This document shows positions 1-5,379 of a stretch of 6,892 nt of DNA, one piece after another. Location of the stretch: the NCBI GenBank assembly GCA_038236965.1, contig JBBRZF010000180.1:1-6892 (forward strand), written 5' to 3'. A program made the position numbers and the translations under genes. Below the pieces are notes generated by a model. That model was not told the origin of the DNA. It was given only the letters and a program-made list of their open reading frames with translations, and made no database searches. Origin of the DNA: JBBRZF01 sp038236965 (lineage in GTDB: Bacteria; Acidobacteriota; Terriglobia; Terriglobales; Acidobacteriaceae). Position 1 is the first letter of the stretch, and every line of letters begins with the position of its first letter.

Positions 1-434
1 CGTCCGCGTTCCATACCTTCGAAAAGCGCAGCGAAATCCTGTCCGCGCCAAAAGACTACGCCGACGGAGACGAAGACTTCGGCGTGAAGGACGCGCTCGG
101 AGGCGAGGCGCTCCATGAGTTTGTAGGTCACGAGTTCGTAATCTTGCGGGTCGCGCATGCGCTCGGTGACGGCTTTGAAGGCCATGAGGAATCCGGTGAA
201 ATCCTCGTAACGATAGAGCGCTTCGGCGTCTTGGAGCGTGAGTTCGCGGTGGCTGTCGGCGAGAGGCTTGTAACGATTGTTCTCCCAGGGAAAGGGCGAG
301 TTGTGGCGTCGGGCGAGTTCGCAGAGGGTTTCGGGCGAGACGGAGCCTTCGAGGTGGAGGTGGAGTTCGGCCTTGGGCAGCGAGAGGATGAAGTCGCTGG
401 GCGTGATGTGGTCGGAGATGGGAGTGTGGGGCAT
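1..434 (-). CDS. Adenosine deaminase-family hydrolase, N-terminal part (truncated by window edge)
   Basis: A minus-strand frame opens at ATG 434 and stays open to position 1, giving 144 residues of a protein whose family is normally about 330-360 residues, so the C-terminal half lies outside the window. Residues 19-31 read LPKAELHLHLEGS. H25 and H27 are the HxH zinc ligands that open the amidohydrolase-fold deaminases. The later ligands and the catalytic Glu/His/Asp would be in the missing part. The family removes the 6-amino group of adenosine, adenine or related purines in the cytoplasm. HLEG rather than HLDG after the ligands fits the adenine deaminase or 6-aminodeoxyfutalosine deaminase branch at least as well as true adenosine deaminase, so the substrate is open (inference). 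No clear Shine-Dalgarno precedes the ATG; the upstream DNA is a heptamer array. The start is chosen because family similarity begins soon after it. Confidence 0.88.
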   Translation of the reverse strand, partial: MPHTPISDHITPSDFILSLPKAELHLHLEGSVSPETLCELARRHNSPFPWENNRYKPLADSHRELTLQDAEALYRYEDFTGFLMAFKAVTERMRDPQDYELVTYKLMERLASERVLHAEVFVSVGVVFWRGQDFAALFEGMERG

Positions 435-437
435 GTG

Positions 438-520
438 GAAGTTGCCAGTTGTCGGTTGCCGGTTAAAAGCAACGGCAATCAGTTGCCAGTTGCCGGTTGT
501 CAGTTGTCAGTTGTCAGTTG
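438..520. repeat. Tandem heptamer array (CAACTGA type)
   Basis: Read on the minus strand, positions 520 to 479 are six uninterrupted 7-nt units: CAACTGA three times, then CAACCGG, CAACTGG and CAACTGA. After a 13-nt interruption (466-478), four more units follow at 465-438: TAACCGG, CAACCGA, CAACTGG and CAACTTC. The consensus is YAACYGR. The array ends three bases before the ATG of the deaminase-family gene, so it fills the place where a ribosome binding site would be expected. Heptamer arrays of this kind are known between genes in several bacterial groups; their role is unknown. The sequence is low-complexity and prone to slippage, so copy number may vary between strains. Confidence 0.85.
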
Positions 521-540
521 AGAACAACAGCAAAGGCCGG

Positions 541-661
541 GGGCTAAAGCCCGTTCATCTCGGATGCTTAACGGCACGACTAAAGTCGTGCCCTGATACG
601 AAGCTCGATGATGACGGCAGTTGGCGTTACGTCTTGATCAGATGATGTCGTGACCTGATAC
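541..661. repeat. Double-palindrome intergenic element, copy 1
   Basis: Two short hairpins lie in order. The first is GGGCT-AA-AGCCC at 541-552. The second is a perfect 9-bp stem, GGCACGACT-AA-AGTCGTGCC, at 573-592. The second hairpin is followed by CCTGATAC and one unit of the form CTCGATGnnnACGGCAG (604-620). At 647-661 there is a degenerate repeat of the right half (GTCGTGACCTGATAC, one mismatch to 585-599). Positions 573-599 are identical over 27 bp to 2495-2521. The element starts about 12 bp beyond the stop codon of the permease on the minus strand, so it lies in the 3' region of that transcript. It resembles REP-type extragenic palindromes; no transposase is present here. Confidence 0.85.
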
Positions 662-672
662 AAAACCTCATT

Positions 673-2181
673 TTACTTGCTGGCAAATTCGCTGTGGTGG
701 CGGGAATAGAAGTAGTAGATGACTAAACCTATTGCCAGCCAGACGATGAAGCGTATCCAGTTCATGATGGGCAATCCGGCCATGAGCAGGACGCAGGTGA
801 TGATGGAAAGAATCGGAATAATAGGACCACCGGGAGCGCGGAATCCGCGTGGGCGGTCGGGTTCGCGATAGCGCAGGATGAGCACTCCGCCGGAGACGAG
901 CGCGAAGGCAAAGAGGGTGCCGATGTTGGACAGGTCGGCGAGAGTTCCGATGTCGAGCATTCCGGCGGGGATTCCGACCACGAATCCGGCGATCCAGGTG
1001 GAGACGTCTGGTGTGCGGAAGCGCGGGTGTATGTGTCCGAAGATGCGAGGCAGCAATCCGTCTCGCGACATGGCGAACCAAACGCGGGCTTGTCCGAGTT
1101 GGAAGACGAGCAGGGACGATACCATTCCGAGGATGGCGCCGCAAAGAACGATGAGGCGAACCCAGTGGAGGTTGAGAGCGCGCAAGGCATTGACGACAGG
1201 CGCTGCATCCCCTTCCATGGTGGACCAGTAACGGATGCCGGTGAGGACCACGGCTACGGAAATATAAAGAATGGTGCAAATGATGAGCGTGGAGAGGATG
1301 CCGATAGGGATGTCGCGCTTGGGATTCTTTGCTTCCTCGGCGGCCGTGGACACCGAGTCGAATCCGATGTAGGTGAAGAAGATGATGGAGCCGCCGGTGA
1401 GGACGCCGCTCCAGCCATTGGGCGAAAAGGGGTGCCAGTTTTCCGGCTTGACGTAGTGCGAGGCGAAGAGCACGAAGACGAGAATCGCCACGATCTTGAG
1501 CATGACCATGGCGTTGTTGGTCTTGGCCGATTCGCGGATGCCGCGCACGAGAACGACGGTCAGGAGCATGACGATGATGAAGGCCGGAAGATTGAATCCG
1601 AAGTGCCAACCAGTTCCGTATCCGCCGCCACCGCTGGGAAGGAATGAGGGATTTGACCACATCGGCGAAAAATGGATTCCGAAGAAGTCGAATAAGTCTA
1701 CGACGTGGGCGGAGAATCCGACGCCGACGGCCATATTGCTGACGGCGTATTCGAGGATGAGATCCCATCCGATGATCCAGGCAATGAGTTCGCCCATGGT
1801 GGCGTAGGTGTAGGTATACGCGCTGCCGGCGATGGGAATCATGGAAGCGAGTTCGGCGTAACAGAGCGCGGTGAAGGCGCAGACGATGGCGACGAGAACG
1901 AAAGAGAGCGCGATAGCGGGGCCTGCGCCGGGGCGTCCGAAGGTGGGCGAGCGGTGAATGAGGTACTCGAGCAACGGAGCGTTGACGATGGAGCTGAACT
2001 CGAGTTTTTGTCCGGCGATGGCGGTGCCTACGACAGTGAAGATTCCGGAACCGATGACGGCGCCGATGCCGAGAGCGGTGAGCGACCAGGGACCGAGCGT
2101 CTTTTTTAGCCGATGCTCTGGTTGTTCCGATTCCGAGATGAGCTTATCGATCGACTTACGCGCGAACAGTTGGCCGGCCAG
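673..2181 (-). CDS. APC-superfamily amino acid permease (cationic amino acid transporter type), CTG start
   Basis: This is a predicted inner-membrane transporter of 502 residues that takes up amino acids, probably by H+ symport as in bacterial members of the CAT group. The specific substrate cannot be read from sequence. Residues 34-56 form the first membrane helix with the signature GIGAVIGSGIF (38-48), the substrate-binding break of helix 1 in the APC fold. YAELASMIPIAGSAYTY follows at 108-124, and YIGFDSVSTAAEEAKNPKRDIPIG, typical of CAT-type permeases, at about 271-294. Many further hydrophobic segments run to the C-terminus, giving about 12 or more helices. The first ATG, GTG or TTG in frame is a TTG at 1974, but starting there would delete helix 1 and its signature. 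The frame is open up to a TGA at 2221-2223. Within it a CTG at 2181-2179 sits 6 nt after GGAGG and gives the N-terminus LAGQLFARKS, the expected length for the family. I therefore place the start there. A hairpin and the small basic gene lie upstream. Confidence 0.9.
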   Translation of the reverse strand: MAGQLFARKSIDKLISESEQPEHRLKKTLGPWSLTALGIGAVIGSGIFTVVGTAIAGQKLEFSSIVNAPLLEYLIHRSPTFGRPGAGPAIALSFVLVAIVCAFTALCYAELASMIPIAGSAYTYTYATMGELIAWIIGWDLILEYAVSNMAVGVGFSAHVVDLFDFFGIHFSPMWSNPSFLPSGGGGYGTGWHFGFNLPAFIIVMLLTVVLVRGIRESAKTNNAMVMLKIVAILVFVLFASHYVKPENWHPFSPNGWSGVLTGGSIIFFTYIGFDSVSTAAEEAKNPKRDIPIGILSTLIICTILYISVAVVLTGIRYWSTMEGDAAPVVNALRALNLHWVRLIVLCGAILGMVSSLLVFQLGQARVWFAMSRDGLLPRIFGHIHPRFRTPDVSTWIAGFVVGIPAGMLDIGTLADLSNIGTLFAFALVSGGVLILRYREPDRPRGFRAPGGPIIPILSIITCVLLMAGLPIMNWIRFIVWLAIGLVIYYFYSRHHSEFASK

Positions 2182-2186
2182 GGGAA

Positions 2187-2192
2187 CCCTCC
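2187..2192 (-). promoter_or_regulatory. Ribosome binding site fixing the permease CTG start
   Basis: On the minus strand this reads GGAGGG. Six nucleotides separate GGAGG from a CTG codon at 2181. No ATG, GTG or TTG exists in the frame between this site and 1974, so the site supports initiation at CTG. The alternative is a single-base sequencing or assembly error converting ATG to CTG. Confidence 0.7.
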
Positions 2193-2216
2193 GTTGATGG
2201 GAGTTGTAAGGATGAA

Positions 2217-2251
2217 GCCGTCAGCAATAGGGTTTGCTGATTGCTGACGGC
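2217..2251 (-). terminator. Hairpin between small basic gene and permease (terminator-like)
   Basis: A perfect 11-bp inverted repeat, GCCGTCAGCAA at 2217-2227 and TTGCTGACGGC at 2241-2251, has a 13-nt loop. On the minus strand it begins 8 nt beyond the stop codon of the small basic gene and ends about 25 nt before the permease ribosome binding site. The downstream T-stretch on the minus strand is weak (TTCATCCTT), so it may be a leaky terminator, an mRNA 3'-stabilising stem, or part of the permease leader. The loop holds a second TGCTGA/TCAGCA copy that allows an alternative register. Confidence 0.55.
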
Positions 2252-2259
2252 GATTCTAT

Positions 2260-2418
2260 TTAGCGCTTGGCTTGACCGCGTGCGGCCTTTTTGACCTTCT
2301 TCTTCTGTTTAGCTTCGCCACGAGGAGCGGTGCGCGGCGCTTTGGGAGCGGCCTTTTTACGTGCGGCGCGCTTTTTTTCTTTACGTTCTGTTTTCGGTAG
2401 AGCTTTTGTATTTGGCAT
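2260..2418 (-). CDS. Small, highly basic Lys/Ala/Arg-rich protein, 52 residues
   Basis: ATG at 2418 is preceded by AGAGGA, a good ribosome binding site 4 nt away, and the frame ends in TAA at 2260-2262. The 52-residue product contains 15 Lys, 7 Arg and only 3 Glu, with no Asp, for a net charge of about +19. It begins MPNTKALPKTERKEKKRAAR and ends with KKVKKAARGQAKR. It has no Cys, no aromatic residue and no predicted membrane segment, so it is probably disordered. The composition resembles histone H1-like tails and small ribosome- or nucleic-acid-associated proteins; binding to nucleic acid is an inference from charge alone. The reading frame is short, but the ribosome binding site, the intact start and stop, and the hairpin immediately after the stop support a real gene. 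I do not recognise a named family. Confidence 0.7.
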   Translation of the reverse strand: MPNTKALPKTERKEKKRAARKKAAPKAPRTAPRGEAKQKKKVKKAARGQAKR

Positions 2419-2460
2419 TGAATCCTCTTTTTATTTTTTCTCTGAACTTGTATTCGCGCA

Positions 2461-2521
2461 GGGGCTACAGCCCCGTTGCGTTGCGTGCTTGTATGGCACG
2501 ACTAAAGTCGTGCCCTGATAC
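2461..2521. repeat. Double-palindrome intergenic element, copy 2
   Basis: This has the same architecture as the element at 541-600. GGGGCT-AC-AGCCCC lies at 2461-2474, a 20-nt spacer containing TGCTT follows, then the perfect palindrome GGCACGACT-AA-AGTCGTGCC at 2495-2514 and CTGATAC. The stretch 2495-2521 is identical to 573-599. It lies between the helicase stop codon and the start of the small basic gene, in the same orientation relative to the upstream minus-strand gene as copy 1. The first stem differs in loop sequence between copies but pairing is preserved, which suggests that the structure matters. Confidence 0.85.
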
Positions 2522-2620
2522 AGAACTCGATGTACAACGGCAGCTTCGCGAAACGCAGAGCTCGATGTTCACGGCAGCAGCGTGAAACACAGAACTCGAT
2601 GTTCACGGCAGCAGCTTCCA
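2520..2620. repeat. Three tandem ~34-bp units flanking palindrome copy 2
   Basis: Three imperfect direct repeats lie end to end at 2520-2554, 2555-2588 and 2589-2620. Each has the core CAGARCTCGATG followed by an ACGGCAGC stretch, and the first two end in GAAAC. A fourth, single unit is found beside the other palindrome copy (about 598-630: GAAGCTCGATGATGACGGCAG). There are no unique spacers between units, so this is a plain tandem repeat. The array lies 28 bp beyond the helicase stop codon on the minus strand. Confidence 0.8.
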
Positions 2621-2647
2621 CCGGAAAATCCAAGAACGAATCCGTAG

Positions 2648-5305
2648 CTACGCCTTTTGGAGCTGCGCGTATTTCTCCACCAGCTTTTTTAAGCCGAAGC
2701 GAGGAAATTGTACCGTAATCTTGGAATCTTCACCTTCTCCTTCGCGCATGTAAACGGTTCCTTCGCCATATTTCGGGTGACGGACGCGGTCTCCTTTGCG
2801 GAATCCGCGCTTCCCGGATGCCGCGGGAACCTCGATTTTAGGGCGAGTAAACTTCTTTCCGCGCGAAGCAAAGAACTCCGCAATGTTATCGATGGAGTTG
2901 TAAGAGGTGCCGTTGTAGACAGCCTTTTTCTGTCCGGCGTACGGGTCGACCGCGTAGGGCTTGGACTGGTCTTCGTTCTCGTAATCGTAATGAGTGGACT
3001 CGCCGTAATCTCCGCTGGACGCGGGTTTGCGGCGTCCGCGGGGCGAGCCTACGTCTTCGATGAGCTTGGGAGGAATCTCTTCGAGGAAGCGCGATTCGAC
3101 GGTGGGCTCGGGCATGTCGGTGCCGTAGCGCCGTCGATAGCGAGCGCGGGTGACGATGAGGCGATCCATGGCGCGCGTCATGCCGACGTAGCAGAGGCGG
3201 CGCTCTTCTTCGATCTCGTCGGGCGCCATGAGGGTTCGCGAGTGCGGGAACAATCCTTCTTCGAGTCCGACGAGAAAAACGAGAGGGAACTCGAGACCCT
3301 TGGCCGCGTGCAGGGTCATGAGCGTGATCTGCTGGGAGGCGTCGAACTGGTCGGCATCGCTGACGAGCGCGGCGTGATCGAGGAAGTCGGTGATGGACTC
3401 GCCGCGATCACGAGAGTCCATGGCGGCGTTGACGAGTTCGCGCAAGTTTTCTACACGGGAGAGCGACTCGGGCGTGTCTTCCTGTTCGAGCAGGCGAATG
3501 TATCCGGTGCGGTCGAAGAGGAACTTGAGTAGCTCGGCCACGTTGGCGGATGCGCCGGGAGCGCGGAAGCCTTCAACGGCTTCGGAGTCGGCGTTGTCGG
3601 AAACGGGTTCGGAATCGGGGGAGGCACCGTCTTCGAGCGAGTCGGGAGAGAAGGCAGTGGAGTCGTCTTCGTTACGTTCGCCCTGGCTGAGTTCCTCGCT
3701 GAAAGATTCGGGAGAGAACTCGACGACATTCGCGCCGAAGGAGAAACCGTGCTGCTCTTCGTCGCCGAAGGAGATGTCTTCCGCTGGAAGTTCGATGGCG
3801 GCGGGCTGGGATAGTCCGGCGGTCTGTGGCGTTGTGACGGTGGCGGCGAGGCGGTCGGCGTAAGAGCCTTCGAGCATGGCGCGCGCGTCTTCGATGACTT
3901 CGCGGAAGCCCTTCATGGCGGCGAGTGCGCGGGCGGGAAGAAGTTGGCGGTCGATGACTTCGCAGAGGGCGTCCCAAAGCGATTTGCCGGTCTCGATGGC
4001 GATGCGCTCGACGGTCTCCATCGAAGTTTTGCCGATGCCGCGCGTGGGCGTGTTGACGACGCGCATGAGGGCGATGGAGTCCTGCGGATTGAGGATGAGT
4101 TTGAGGTACGAGATCATGTCCTTGATCTCGGAGCGATCGTAGAAGGAGAAGCCGCCGACGACTTTGTATTGCAGTCCGTAACGGCGAAGCGACTCTTCGA
4201 AGAGACGCGATTGCGAGTTGGTGCGATAGAGAATGGCGGCCTTGGGCGTGTCGCCGGAGTCGAGCGTCTGCTGCACGTATTTGGAGATGATGTCGGCGGC
4301 GAAGAGAGCTTCGTTCTCGCCGTCGGGCGCTTCGTAGTAGCCGATGAGCGAGCCACCCTGACGATCGGTCCAGAGCTTTTTGCCTTTGCGCTTTACGTTG
4401 TTGGCAACGACGGCGGAAGCGCCTTCGAGGATGTTCTGGGTGGAGCGGTAATTCTGCTCGAGACGAACGATCTTAGCTTCCGGGAAGTCCTGCTCGAATT
4501 CGAGGATGTTGCGAATGTCGGCACCGCGCCATGAATAGATGGACTGGTCTTCGTCGCCGACGGCGCAGACGTTGTGCCGTGTGCCGGCGAGGGCGCGCAT
4601 GATCTCGTATTGCGGACGGTTGGTGTCCTGATATTCGTCGACCAGAATGTAGTGGTAGCGGCGGTTGTACTTCTCCTTGACCTCGGCAGAGGTCTTGAAG
4701 AGGCGCATGGTTTCGAGGAGGAGGTCATCGAAGTCGAGCGCGTTGGCCTTGGCCAGCTCGGCTTTATAGATCTTGTAAACGTGGGCGATCTTTTCCGTCT
4801 TGGGATCGCCGGAGTTGAGGTCAACGTCTTCGGGATCCATCATGTGGTTCTTGGCCCAGGAGATGCGTCCGAGAATGGCTTGAGGCTTGAGGGATTTGTC
4901 GTCCACACCGAGGCGGCGGAGTGCGGCTTTGACGATGGATTGCTGATCGGTTTCGTCGTAGATGACGAAATCCTTCGTGTAGCCCTTCCCATTGATCTGG
5001 AGCGCCTGAATATCGCGCCGGAGGACGCGTACGCAGAAGGAGTGGAAGGTGGAGATGACGGGCTTGGAGAGGGAGCGTGCGCCTACGAGTTTTTCGACGC
5101 GCTCGGCCATTTCGGAGGCAGCCTTGTTGGTGAACGTCATGGCGAGGATGGAGTCGGCCGGGACGCCCTGTTCGATGAGGTGAGCGATGCGATAGGTGAT
5201 GACCCGCGTCTTGCCGGAACCGGCACCGGCAAGGATGAGGATGGGACCATCCTTGGTCTCTACGGCTTCGCGCTGCTCGGGATTTAGTCCTTGAACAAAC
5301 TGCAA
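2648..5305 (-). CDS. uvrD: UvrD/PcrA-type superfamily 1 ATP-dependent DNA helicase
   Basis: This 885-residue protein is a 3'-5' DNA helicase of the repair and replication machinery, acting in the cytoplasm in nucleotide excision or mismatch repair and at stalled forks or polymerases. All core motifs are present in order: Walker A AGAGSGKT (26-33), Ia MTFTNKAASEMAERV (56-70), II LVDEYQDTN (221-229), III GDEDQSIYSWRGA (250-262), IV QNYRST (284-289), V TLMTLHAAKGLEFPLVFLVG (661-680) and VI EERRLCYVGMTRA (700-712). The C-terminus (836-885) is the small Tudor-like domain FRKGDRVRHPKYGEGTVY used by PcrA/UvrD to bind RNA polymerase. It is longer than typical PcrA/UvrD (about 720-750) because of an insertion around residues 485-588. 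The TTG start at 5305 is the only start-type codon after the upstream in-frame stop (5330-5332). It gives the family N-terminus MQFVQGLNPEQREAV, with a weak AGCAGG 9 nt upstream. The DUF971 gene ends 74 bp upstream on the same strand, so they may be cotranscribed. PcrA and UvrD cannot be separated on sequence alone. Confidence 0.96.
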   Translation of the reverse strand: MQFVQGLNPEQREAVETKDGPILILAGAGSGKTRVITYRIAHLIEQGVPADSILAMTFTNKAASEMAERVEKLVGARSLSKPVISTFHSFCVRVLRRDIQALQINGKGYTKDFVIYDETDQQSIVKAALRRLGVDDKSLKPQAILGRISWAKNHMMDPEDVDLNSGDPKTEKIAHVYKIYKAELAKANALDFDDLLLETMRLFKTSAEVKEKYNRRYHYILVDEYQDTNRPQYEIMRALAGTRHNVCAVGDEDQSIYSWRGADIRNILEFEQDFPEAKIVRLEQNYRSTQNILEGASAVVANNVKRKGKKLWTDRQGGSLIGYYEAPDGENEALFAADIISKYVQQTLDSGDTPKAAILYRTNSQSRLFEESLRRYGLQYKVVGGFSFYDRSEIKDMISYLKLILNPQDSIALMRVVNTPTRGIGKTSMETVERIAIETGKSLWDALCEVIDRQLLPARALAAMKGFREVIEDARAMLEGSYADRLAATVTTPQTAGLSQPAAIELPAEDISFGDEEQHGFSFGANVVEFSPESFSEELSQGERNEDDSTAFSPDSLEDGASPDSEPVSDNADSEAVEGFRAPGASANVAELLKFLFDRTGYIRLLEQEDTPESLSRVENLRELVNAAMDSRDRGESITDFLDHAALVSDADQFDASQQITLMTLHAAKGLEFPLVFLVGLEEGLFPHSRTLMAPDEIEEERRLCYVGMTRAMDRLIVTRARYRRRYGTDMPEPTVESRFLEEIPPKLIEDVGSPRGRRKPASSGDYGESTHYDYENEDQSKPYAVDPYAGQKKAVYNGTSYNSIDNIAEFFASRGKKFTRPKIEVPAASGKRGFRKGDRVRHPKYGEGTVYMREGEGEDSKITVQFPRFGLKKLVEKYAQLQKA
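3566..3805 (-). other. Acidic low-complexity insertion inside the helicase 2B region
   Basis: Helicase residues 501-580 contain 23 Asp/Glu and a single Arg with no Lys, and are rich in Ser, Pro and Phe. Short recurring pieces are visible: ISFG/FSFG (511-514, 521-524) and FSPES/FSPDS (530-534, 552-556). The segment separates two ordinary 2B-subdomain parts: the helix around REVIEDARAMLEG (468-480) and ELLKFLFDRTGYIRLLEQED (591-610), which are close together in PcrA/UvrD. It is in frame and its codon use looks like the rest of the gene. It is probably a disordered acidic loop; its role is unknown. Confidence 0.75.
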
Positions 5306-5317
5306 TGCTGGGTACCT

Positions 5318-5344
5318 GCTGCTGAGCTTCTAAGCTGCTGAGCT
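5318..5344. repeat. 11-bp direct repeat in the DUF971-helicase gap
   Basis: GCTGCTGAGCT occurs at 5318-5328 and again at 5334-5344, offset by 16 bp, just upstream of the helicase TTG start. The downstream copy on the minus strand overlaps the presumed weak ribosome binding site. This may be chance repetition of AGC/GCT triplets; no function can be assigned. Confidence 0.5.
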
Positions 5345-5379
5345 GAATCGGTTGGAATCGTGGTCGGCGCTCGAAGCAG

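Noticed and set aside
84..521. 145-residue open frame on the plus strand at the left end
   Set aside because: It is antisense to the deaminase N-terminus that carries the HxH zinc motif, and its end runs into the heptamer array.
1027..1647. 206-residue plus-strand open frame inside the permease gene
   Set aside because: It is the mirror of the membrane protein frame: highly charged and repetitive, with no ribosome binding site of note.
668..1768. 366-residue minus-strand open frame overlapping the permease in another frame
   Set aside because: It is an Arg/His-rich out-of-frame translation of the permease gene; the frame with APC motifs is clearly the real one.
2520..2620. Possible small CRISPR array
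   Set aside because: Units are adjacent without unique spacers, differ from each other, and no cas genes are present.
2708..3532. 274-residue open frame on the plus strand opposite the helicase
   Set aside because: It lies wholly antisense to a well-supported helicase gene, its product is low-complexity Arg/Gly/Glu-rich with no recognisable domain, and such frames arise from the codon bias of the real gene.
4574..5287. 237-residue open frame on the plus strand opposite the helicase N-terminus
   Set aside because: It is complementary to the Walker A to Walker B coding region of the helicase; the product shows Glu/Gly/Val-rich mirror composition and no family motif.
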